Assembly: GCA_024640925.1 (NCBI GenBank)
Contig: JAHEEB010000234.1
Location: 1-6,734, forward strand
Origin: Bacteroidota bacterium
Lineage (GTDB): Bacteria; Bacteroidota; Bacteroidia; Bacteroidales; UBA10428
DNA: 6,734 bases
Reading direction: 5' to 3'
The translations under genes were made by a program, and so were the position numbers. Below the pieces are notes generated by a model that was given only the letters and a program-made list of their open reading frames with translations, ran no database searches and had not been told where the DNA came from. The stretch's first letter is position 1; each line of letters begins with the position of its first letter. Below are positions 1-6,055 of this stretch, one piece after another.

Positions 1-1447
1 CAACAGCCAGCAAACCAACCCATATTTCGCCATAACTGTCCTGAAAGATATACCAGGGGTGCATTCCGGCAATGCTTAAAGGATCTGCTTCATTTGGAAG
101 ATATTGTTTGAAGGTTTTGGTTTTTTTATTAAAAATGGTTAATCCCCCGTTATAACTGCCAATGAAAATATCACCCTCATTATCCTGCATCAAATTAATG
201 ATTATGTTTGTTTGCAACCAGGACTTATTATTTAAATTGGCAACATAATGTTCGAAAGTCCTGGTTATAGGGTCGAATTTGTTGATTCCTCCCCCATCAG
301 TACCAACCCATATTTCCCCATCGCTATCCTGCAAAAAGCTTTTTACATTTTTCGAACTAATACTTTTCGGATTCATGGGATCGGGTTTGAAAGTCTTAAA
401 TTTATAACGATAGCGGCCCTGGTAATTGATTCCGCCAGCATATGTTCCTACCCATAGGGTTTCCGATCTATCGATAAATAGTGTATATATTGCATCGGTA
501 CTTAACGATTCGGAATTACCTAATTCATATTTTAGTTTTGTAATAACACCGGAAACAGGGTCTAAAATATTAATTCCACCTCCATCTGTGGCAATCAGCA
601 TTTTACCATCCCAGCTTTCGCAGAAATCCATTATAGTTGCAGCATTTAAATCATACTCTGTATTTCCGAACCGATAGTTCCTTGTCTCGTGAGTTTTAGG
701 ATTAAAGGAAAATGCACCTTGAGAAGTAGTCCCTATCCATATTAAACCTTTATTATCGAGATAAAATTTTTTAATTGCATCATCGGCTGTGGTTTTTCTA
801 TCTTCAATCAAAAAGGTTTCGAAGGTATCGGAAGATTTATTAAGCTTAAGCAAAGTTGCATTTCCGGCTCCTACCCAAATATTATTATCGTTGTCGAGAA
901 TTAAAGCACACAAAAATTGAGGTGGTAATGAACCTGCTTTATTTGCACTGGGTATATAGGCTTTTTTTAAATTCAAGTGTATATCAAAAACAAACATTCC
1001 CTTTAATTCATCCAAAACATAAATATAGCCACCTGGCCCATATGCAACATCTATTATGTTCCTGATATAAATTGTGTCTTTCTGAAAAAATACTTTATTA
1101 ATATTTTTAAAGATACCCTGATCGGGATAGAAGATGCTAATACCACCACCAAAAGTGGCAATCCAGAGTTTATGTTCGCTATCCTCAGCAATTGCTTTTA
1201 TATTTCCATTTGCAAGCGATTGAGAATCTGATACATCGTGATTAAAAACTTTTATCGAATAACCATCGAAACGATTCAGTCCATTGAAAGTTCCAAACCA
1301 GATAAAACCTTTGTAATCCTGATGTATGCATGTTATGTTACCTTGCGATAAGCCTTCCTCGGGAGCTAAATGTGAAAATTTGTTTTCAAATGCCAATACT
1401 CCGGAAGCATAGACAAATAGTAAGAGAATTAATATTGGAACTCTCAT
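1..1447 (-). CDS. Two-component regulator propeller protein, N-terminal part (truncated by left edge)
   Basis: Reading the minus strand from the ATG at 1447 gives an open frame of 482 codons that runs off the left edge without a stop. Residues 1-19 form a signal peptide (MRVPILILLLFVY, then likely cleavage after VLA). Residues 24-62 hold the hallmark opening of this family: GLSQGNI, then QDYKGFIWFGT and NGLNRFDG. Blade motifs of the type D-x-x-G-x-(I/L)-W-(V/I)-G-T followed by GG(I/L)-x-x-(F/L) recur about every 45-50 residues, with tryptophans at 50, 95, 191, 237, 332, 380 and 476 and weaker copies between them. A likely junction lies near residues 340-365 (YKFKTFKPDPMNPKSISS), where a second propeller usually begins. 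In Bacteroidota such N-termini normally precede a Y_Y_Y domain, a membrane helix and either a histidine kinase, a hybrid two-component system or a LuxR-type output; which one applies here is outside the window. The ligand is unknown. Confidence 0.9.
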   Translation of the reverse strand, partial: MRVPILILLLFVYASGVLAFENKFSHLAPEEGLSQGNITCIHQDYKGFIWFGTFNGLNRFDGYSIKVFNHDVSDSQSLANGNIKAIAEDSEHKLWIATFGGGISIFYPDQGIFKNINKVFFQKDTIYIRNIIDVAYGPGGYIYVLDELKGMFVFDIHLNLKKAYIPSANKAGSLPPQFLCALILDNDNNIWVGAGNATLLKLNKSSDTFETFLIEDRKTTADDAIKKFYLDNKGLIWIGTTSQGAFSFNPKTHETRNYRFGNTEYDLNAATIMDFCESWDGKMLIATDGGGINILDPVSGVITKLKYELGNSESLSTDAIYTLFIDRSETLWVGTYAGGINYQGRYRYKFKTFKPDPMNPKSISSKNVKSFLQDSDGEIWVGTDGGGINKFDPITRTFEHYVANLNNKSWLQTNIIINLMQDNEGDIFIGSYNGGLTIFNKKTKTFKQYLPNEADPLSIAGMHPWYIFQDSYGEIWVGLLAV

Positions 1448-1534
1448 ATAAAAAGGGGTTGAGGTATTCTATTAAATTTAAGAAAAAAGCTTGAAGTAAA
1501 AAAGATAATATTTAAATCTCTGCTTTTTGAAATC
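1448..1534 (-). other. AT-rich intergenic spacer upstream of the propeller gene
   Basis: This 87 bp gap separates the stop of the 188-residue gene from the ATG of the propeller gene. It is very AT-rich. I see no strong GC stem with a T-tract and no convincing Bacteroidota TTTG/TAnnTTTG promoter pair. A purine-rich Shine-Dalgarno is also absent in front of the ATG at 1447, which is normal for this phylum. Whether the propeller gene has its own promoter or is read through from upstream cannot be decided. Confidence 0.4.
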
Positions 1535-2101
1535 CTATTTTTCAATAAAGTAAATTGTATCCTCTTTTATTTGTAATAATGTCTGATCATTAAAGTCATT
1601 CGATTTTATTTTTACTCTGTTCAGAATTTTTATCTTTTCACTTACAACAGAGCCTTTGTACCAATGAAGCATTAACCCAAATTTCGTGATTTTAGTTTTT
1701 GCAAACAGTTCATTGATAAAACCAACCCACCTTTGAATATCTGCATGTTCAGCATACTTATAATCATTGAACTGTCTTTTTTCCCGATCCGATATTTTCT
1801 TTTTATCAGATATCCACCTTTGAATTTTTGAATCGCTCCAACCTTTCTGTTTCAATTTTTCCAACTCGCTTTTTTCTATTCTGTTATCGTCAGTATTTTT
1901 CATTCGATGTAATACACCTAATTCTGTTCCACAATCACAATATTTTGAGTCTTTAATTAAATAACTCTCTTTACCGGAAAGTTGACTAATAACAAATTCA
2001 TTTTCGCATTTGGAGAATGTGATTGAGAATAAAGTCCCGATTTCATTTAAATCAGCTAATTCGAAATCATTTAATATTAATCCTGAGATGAAGTGACACA
2101 T
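1535..2101 (-). CDS. Hypothetical protein with Met-Cys-His start and CDCG motif
   Basis: This 188-residue protein is complete (ATG at 2101, TAG at 1535-1537); I do not recognise a named family. It has no signal peptide or membrane segment, so it is probably cytoplasmic. The N-terminus is MCHFISGLIL, with Cys2 and His3 exposed at the very start. Other Cys and His residues are C32, the pair C55 and C57 in KYCDCGTELG, H65, H119 and H146. Residues 73-112 are strongly charged and probably helical (a KLKQKGWSDSKIQRW stretch). The C-terminal third looks like alternating strands (FGLMLHWYKG, KIKILNRVKI, QTLLQIKEDTIYFIE). The CxC pair with Cys2/His3 could bind a metal, or Cys2 could be a nucleophile after Met removal; both are inference. 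It sits behind a strong terminator and a plausible promoter, so it is probably transcribed separately from the receptor-lipoprotein unit. Being real is supported by its length, orientation and normal composition. Confidence 0.75.
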   Translation of the reverse strand: MCHFISGLILNDFELADLNEIGTLFSITFSKCENEFVISQLSGKESYLIKDSKYCDCGTELGVLHRMKNTDDNRIEKSELEKLKQKGWSDSKIQRWISDKKKISDREKRQFNDYKYAEHADIQRWVGFINELFAKTKITKFGLMLHWYKGSVVSEKIKILNRVKIKSNDFNDQTLLQIKEDTIYFIEK

Positions 2102-2124
2102 GGTAATAATTACTTTAGCTGACC

Positions 2125-2156
2125 CAATATTACAAATTGCCCGGTTATTCTACAAA
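2125..2156 (-). promoter_or_regulatory. Candidate Bacteroidota-type promoter for the 188-residue gene
   Basis: On the minus strand, TTTG (complement of 2153-2156) is followed after 20 nt by TAATATTG (complement of 2125-2132). This matches the phylum's primary-sigma consensus, TTTG at about -33 and TAnnTTTG at about -7, with one mismatch. The ATG at 2101 lies 23 nt downstream. In AT-rich DNA such matches also arise by chance, so the call rests mainly on the position. Confidence 0.35.
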
Positions 2157-2198
2157 ATACTATGATGAATAAGGGTTTTTATGATGGGAATAAGTTAT

Positions 2199-2232
2199 AA
2201 AAAAACAGGTCCCGACATTACTGCCGGGACCT
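2199..2232 (-). terminator. Rho-independent terminator after the lipoprotein gene
   Basis: The minus strand carries a perfect 8 bp stem, AGGTCCCG pairing with CGGGACCT (2225-2232 with 2207-2214), with a 10 nt loop. One G lies between the stem and a run of seven T (complement of 2199-2205). The GC-rich stem stands out sharply in AT-rich surroundings. It lies 56 bp beyond the lipoprotein stop at 2288 and marks the end of that transcript. The plus strand has no T-run after the stem, so it is one-directional. Confidence 0.9.
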
Positions 2233-2287
2233 TCAACCTAAACCCTTGATAGGTTATCAACCAGTCAACCTTATCTTTAATTTCCTC

Positions 2288-3235
2288 TTATTTATCTCCA
2301 TGTCCATGACCATGATCACCAAAGCCATGACGATGTTTTTCAAATTCACCATTTTGGGAAAATTTATGGCTCTGGAGATTAATTTCTTCGGTAGTTCCGT
2401 TAGTAGTTACAGTGGCAATATTATCGCAGGTGCCATCGCCATAATCTATAATTACTGAGTTTCCGTCTTTATATAGCTCAACAACTCCGCTAAGTATGAA
2501 TTCGCAACTTCTGTCGTAAAGTAGTGGTGTAGTTATATTGGAGCTATAAGCCAACGAGTCGTTAATATTTATTGAACCAGAACCTGATTTTAAGAATATA
2601 TCATCTTGTTTTGTCGTAGTTGTATAACCACTAAGCCATTCAATTGAATCCTGGCTGATTTTATTTATTACGGTACTGTCGTTAAGTGTTACAACCTGTT
2701 CGCTGGAACTAAGAATTACCCAGTTGCTGTCGGAATTCATGCCAAGGTTTTTATAGCTGGCATTTAGTTCAACTTTAACACTATCGATTAATAAATCCTG
2801 AGTAACAACAGTCTTAACAGCTCCTGGCTTTTTCAATGTATCGGAAATGGTAATGATAATTTTTCCCGAAATGGTATGATTATGATTATCGGTACAGCCA
2901 GTTCCATAATCAACAATTATTTCTTTTGGATATACAGAATCGCTTATTGTTACAGTAGCACAATCAGATAGGTGAGGGATTCTGAAATGACCCAAACCAT
3001 GCATACCTTCGATCATGACATCATCGCCTAAACCATCGTATTTTTCAATACAGAATCCATGTAAATCCTGTAAGCTAATTTCATTTGTTGTAGTACTAAC
3101 AACTTCTGACACGGCAGCCTTAAGATTATTCTCAAGTGTTGCTTTACTGGTGGTGACCGTTTCCTGGTTATCCTGACAGGACTGAAAACCAATAAGTGCT
3201 AATGCCACAATTCCAATAAAAAGAATGTTCTTCAT
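2288..3235 (-). CDS. Lipoprotein with two DYG-type repeats and His-rich C-terminal tail
   Basis: The 315-residue protein starts MKNILFIGIVALALIGFQSC, a lipoprotein signal with the acylated cysteine at C20. The residues after it (QDNQE) are polar and acidic, as often seen in Bacteroidota lipoproteins exported to the surface. The mature part has two related segments. The first, residues 91-130, reads DCATVTISDS, then IIVDYGTGCTDNHNH and SGKIIITI. The second, about 243-287, reads SCEFILSG, then VIIDYGDGTCDN and TTNGTTEEI. Cysteine pairs C92/C114 and C244/C270 could form equivalent disulfides. The C-terminus (301-315) is HRHGFGDHGHGHGDK, with five histidines in twelve residues, suggesting metal binding. 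The DYG-G-C pattern resembles unnamed Bacteroidota lipoproteins I recall, but I know no established function. It follows the receptor gene and ends at a terminator, so a surface partnership with that receptor is plausible. No SusD-like features are visible. Confidence 0.87.
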   Translation of the reverse strand: MKNILFIGIVALALIGFQSCQDNQETVTTSKATLENNLKAAVSEVVSTTTNEISLQDLHGFCIEKYDGLGDDVMIEGMHGLGHFRIPHLSDCATVTISDSVYPKEIIVDYGTGCTDNHNHTISGKIIITISDTLKKPGAVKTVVTQDLLIDSVKVELNASYKNLGMNSDSNWVILSSSEQVVTLNDSTVINKISQDSIEWLSGYTTTTKQDDIFLKSGSGSININDSLAYSSNITTPLLYDRSCEFILSGVVELYKDGNSVIIDYGDGTCDNIATVTTNGTTEEINLQSHKFSQNGEFEKHRHGFGDHGHGHGDK

Positions 3236-3276
3236 AATTTTAAATTTTAGTTTAGTTTATAGATTTGTTGGTTATT

Positions 3277-3308
3277 TACCCTTATACAAACAAAAAAAGA
3301 AATACCCT
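3277..3308 (-). promoter_or_regulatory. Candidate ECF-type promoter with repeated AGGGTA box before the lipoprotein gene
   Basis: On the minus strand AGGGTA occurs twice, 26 bp apart (complements of 3303-3308 and 3277-3282). Between them lies a T-rich spacer ending in GTATAA (complement of 3282-3287), 15 nt after the first box. The first AGGGTA with GTATAA has the spacing of a -35/-10 pair and would start a transcript roughly 40 nt before the ATG at 3235. A clean TTTG/TAnnTTTG primary-sigma pair was not found here. Because the gene lies behind a FecR/receptor signalling pair, control by the cognate ECF sigma is a reasonable guess, but no sigma-specific consensus can be proven from one site. 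Confidence 0.3.
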
Positions 3309-3362
3309 ACCTGGAAGATTGATTTTTTTCAAAAAAAAGCACTTTGTTTGTTTTCCGCTGAA

Positions 3363-3479
3363 TTACAAGGCTATATGTAAGAATAGATTTAATGATAATT
3401 TTTGAGACTGAATCAGGTTTGTCTCGGAGAAAGTTGTAGTCTCGAAGTCGTACGTGCGGGTATTGATATCGAAGTAGTT
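3363..3479 (-). other. Out-of-frame 3' end of the TonB-dependent receptor (frameshifted C-terminus)
   Basis: In the frame next to the receptor frame, the minus strand from 3479 to the TAA at 3363-3365 encodes 38 residues. They begin NYFDINTRTYDFETTTFSE and end SLNLFLHIAL. This is what the end of an outer-membrane barrel looks like: a turn after INLFK, then an amphipathic last strand with a hydrophobic terminal residue. The displaced frame has a stop at 3489-3491, so the slip must lie between there and 3363. The A4 run at 3478-3481 is the natural place: one extra A gives INLFK followed by NYFDI. The restored protein would have 897 residues. Confidence 0.8.
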
Positions 3480-6055
3480 TTGAATAAATTAATAATTGAA
3501 ACGCCGGTTTTAAAACGCAATAATTTTACAGAAAAGTTGTAGTTTGCTGATATATCAGTTCTGAAATAATTTGGCATTCGTGCGTAATGCCTGATAATTG
3601 GCATATTCTCTTGGTTTTCTGTTGATTCAATATAAGGTCTTCCGGTCGAAAACAAAGAAATCAGACCAAAGTTCCAATTTCCGAGACATACAATATTAGA
3701 AATACTCAGTTGATGGGTTTGATCTGTAAGTGCCGGGATTTCCTCTCCCTCATTAATAAGATCGAACTTTTGAGCACTTTTACTAAGAGAATAAGAAACC
3801 CAACCGGTATAAAAACGATTTTTATACCGCACAAAAAAGTCTATACCATAAGATTTACCGGAACCTGTTACAAAATAGCTTGGATCATAGGTTGGAGGTA
3901 CTTGAGGAGCATTAATATCCCTTCGGGGAAAGTAATCACCAAAATCTCTGTTTCGCCGAAACTGTGATATGTATATATACTCCTGCAAGCCTGAATATTT
4001 TTTATAATAGCCTTCTACATCAAACAACACACTTTTTGTTTCGTATGCCAATCCGAATATATAGTGACTTGCTTGTAAAACAGGGTTGACGGAATCGTTT
4101 GCTAAAATCCAGAAACTTTTGTTGTATCCGGTTTCCTGAGGTGCTAAAACCTGGCTGATAAACTGGTTATACTGTCCGGTTGCCAGTCGGCAGGAAAACT
4201 TCTCATTAAAATCGTATTTCAAAGCAAACCTGGGTTCAAAATATGTTGTGTGGTTACCTCCGTAATAACTTAAACGAACTCCCGGTTTAAGTATTAATCC
4301 TTTGAAAAGGGAAATCCTATCCTGAAAATATACCGATGTAATCCATGCATTCTGATCTATATTATCATAAACATAAACATTGTCGGCATCTTTATGATAG
4401 TATATAATGTTTTTCCTGATTAAAAATCCAAAGTTCAACTGGTTAAAGTTATCGATAACGTGAGTGTTTTTCATAGATATGGAAAAATCCTTTAACTTGT
4501 TTCTGCTTTCGGCTTCAAAAACATTTTGAGAATCTGGCAAAAAATCCTGATCATGACCGTCGGGTTGTAGTTTTATAATACTGGTTTCGTTTTCCGAAGA
4601 ATTGATATACCCGGAAGTACCTATGAGGACATTTGAAAAAAAGGAACTATTCCATTGTTTCTGCCAGCTGGCACTTGCACCATAATTATACCATAAACTA
4701 GAATCCTGGTTGGCTGTTTTATATAAGTTATTAATGTATGTATACGAATTCTTATAATAATCTTTCCCTTTGTATAAACTGATGGAAATATTCTCGTTAT
4801 TACTGATACGATAATTCAGTTTTCCGTTTAAGTCGTAAAAAAAGAAAGTGGGCTCGCTTATAATTGTATCGGATGATTCCTTGGTAACATAGGGTACTGT
4901 TTTATCAAACAAATTTTTTGCCAGGAACGTTTTGTAGATATCAGAATAAGAGCGTCTTCCGGCAGCAACAATAGTGAGTTTTTTAGTAATTGGAACCTCA
5001 GCAGCCAGGTTTACACTCAGAAGATTAATATCAGCAGAAACTTTTGGTCTCATAAGGTTTCCGGATTTCCCAGTAATATCAACAACTCCGGAAATTCTTT
5101 CGCCGTATCTGGAATCGAATCCACCCTTAAAGACCTGTATATCCTTAACAATATTCGGATTAACAGATGAAAAAACACCATAATAATGACTTAGATTATA
5201 CAAGGTCTGCCCATCGAAAAGTATAAGGTTCTGATCGCTTGTTCCACCCCGAATGCTAAGTTCCGACGAACTTTCGGAATAACTAATTCCTGGAAGTAGC
5301 TGCAGGGTCCTGAAAATATCGGTTTCAACAAGAAGTGGCATATCAATGAGCCTCATTGGATTTACAATGGTAGCGAAATCAACATCACCCCTGTAATCTA
5401 CCATCTCAACTTTGCTTCCCAGTACATCCACCGAATCGATTATATTTACCTTGTGTTTTAAGCGAAATGTTTGATTTACATCAGGGTCGGTCCAGTTTAA
5501 AAGTGTATCTAACGGATAATAACCAATGTAACTAACAGTAACATGCATTGGATTAGCCACAATGTTTTTAATACTGAAAGTGCCATTGGTAGAAGCAGAG
5601 ACAATTATATTCTGGGAGGGCATTATCACAGAAGCAAAAGGCAATTGTTCTCCTGTTTCAGAATCAACAATGGTACCTAATAACTGACATTCTCTGATAA
5701 CTGGTGCCGATTGTTGCGGATCTCTATCAACAATCAGGTAACTCCCATGTTTATAAACATATGTAAAACCTGAATTTAAAAGAAGGTTGGCAATAAACTC
5801 ATCTCTGGTTTTTCCGGAAACTTCTCCGATTACATAAACAGAACCTAATCGCTGGGCATCGTAAGCAACCTTAAAATGATATATATGTGAAGAATTGAGT
5901 AATGCTTCGGAAAGGGCTGTACTTTGGTTGAAAGTCAGTTTGAATTCCTGTGATTTTAAATCAGTGGGAATTATTATAATAAGAAGGATTACACATAAAA
6001 AAGCCCTATTTAGATTTGTTTTTAATGAGTATTTTGCTGTTACTTCCAATTTCAT
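3413..6055 (-). CDS. TonB-dependent receptor / signal transducer with STN domain (3' frameshift)
   Basis: The 880-residue frame encodes an outer-membrane TonB-dependent transducer of FecA type. Residues 1-35 form a signal peptide with a hydrophobic core (FLCVILLIIIIP) and likely cleavage near KSQ. An STN signalling domain follows (about 36-112, ending HGSYLIVDRD). Next is a carboxypeptidase-regulatory-like domain (123-200: GTIVDSETGEQLPFASV, VSYIGYYPLDTL). A TonB-box-like stretch (about 205-213) leads into the plug (215-330), with LSIRGGTSDQNLILFDG, VFSSVNPNIVKDIQVFKGGF and RYGERISGVVDI. The rest is a beta-barrel with aromatic-rich strands. The ATG at 6055 lies inside the 3' end of the FecR gene (50 bp overlap), implying translational coupling; no Shine-Dalgarno is seen. 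The last 21 residues (TTSISIPARTTSR onwards) do not look like a barrel end, and the expected end lies in the next frame down to 3363. Ligand unknown: siderophore, glycan or other cannot be told. As written, the product would lack the terminal strand needed for efficient assembly. Confidence 0.93.
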   Translation of the reverse strand: MKLEVTAKYSLKTNLNRAFLCVILLIIIIPTDLKSQEFKLTFNQSTALSEALLNSSHIYHFKVAYDAQRLGSVYVIGEVSGKTRDEFIANLLLNSGFTYVYKHGSYLIVDRDPQQSAPVIRECQLLGTIVDSETGEQLPFASVIMPSQNIIVSASTNGTFSIKNIVANPMHVTVSYIGYYPLDTLLNWTDPDVNQTFRLKHKVNIIDSVDVLGSKVEMVDYRGDVDFATIVNPMRLIDMPLLVETDIFRTLQLLPGISYSESSSELSIRGGTSDQNLILFDGQTLYNLSHYYGVFSSVNPNIVKDIQVFKGGFDSRYGERISGVVDITGKSGNLMRPKVSADINLLSVNLAAEVPITKKLTIVAAGRRSYSDIYKTFLAKNLFDKTVPYVTKESSDTIISEPTFFFYDLNGKLNYRISNNENISISLYKGKDYYKNSYTYINNLYKTANQDSSLWYNYGASASWQKQWNSSFFSNVLIGTSGYINSSENETSIIKLQPDGHDQDFLPDSQNVFEAESRNKLKDFSISMKNTHVIDNFNQLNFGFLIRKNIIYYHKDADNVYVYDNIDQNAWITSVYFQDRISLFKGLILKPGVRLSYYGGNHTTYFEPRFALKYDFNEKFSCRLATGQYNQFISQVLAPQETGYNKSFWILANDSVNPVLQASHYIFGLAYETKSVLFDVEGYYKKYSGLQEYIYISQFRRNRDFGDYFPRRDINAPQVPPTYDPSYFVTGSGKSYGIDFFVRYKNRFYTGWVSYSLSKSAQKFDLINEGEEIPALTDQTHQLSISNIVCLGNWNFGLISLFSTGRPYIESTENQENMPIIRHYARMPNYFRTDISANYNFSVKLLRFKTGVSIINLFKTTSISIPARTTSRLQLSPRQT

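Larger units (their letters stand above)
2102..2287. other. Intergenic region between lipoprotein and 188-residue gene
   Basis: This 186 bp gap contains the strong terminator at 2199-2232 and the candidate promoter at 2125-2156. Between the lipoprotein stop and the terminator stands a small perfect palindrome, TTGATA-GGT-TATCAA (2246-2260), and the hexamer GGTTGA appears three times on the minus strand. I see no small gene or structured RNA here. Confidence 0.5.

Noticed and set aside
248..1065. Three open frames of about 70-83 codons on the plus strand (248-457, 426-677, 856-1065).
   Set aside because: They lie antisense inside the propeller gene, have no family resemblance, and reflect the repeated blade codons on the other strand.
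1535..2101. The 188-residue protein as a class II glutamine amidotransferase or SRAP-type protein because of Cys2.
   Set aside because: Apart from Met-Cys, none of the other motifs of those families are visible.
2246..2260. Perfect palindrome TTGATA-GGT-TATCAA as an operator or second terminator.
   Set aside because: Six mostly A/T pairs with no T-tract, next to a much stronger terminator; could be chance.
2246..2458. A 70-codon plus-strand frame rich in Met, Ile and Phe.
   Set aside because: It is the antisense of the lipoprotein's His/Gly-rich tail; the CATG-rich codons produce the apparent methionines.
2288..3235. The lipoprotein as a SusD-family glycan-binding partner.
   Set aside because: It is too short, lacks TPR-like helices, and is predicted mostly beta with DYG-G-C modules.
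3320..3360. A possible terminator after the receptor gene (AGCG...TGCT followed by a T8 run on the minus strand).
   Set aside because: The stem is only about four pairs including a G-T, with a long A-rich loop; too weak to call.
3478..3484. Programmed -1 ribosomal frameshifting at the receptor's 3' end.
   Set aside because: The site reads TTC AAA ACT, without a canonical A-AAA-AAC or similar heptamer, and no strong downstream stem was seen; a simple one-base deletion is more economical.
3710..5183. Plus-strand frames at 3710-3967 and 4974-5183.
   Set aside because: They are antisense to the receptor's barrel and plug regions, which are clearly coding on the minus strand.
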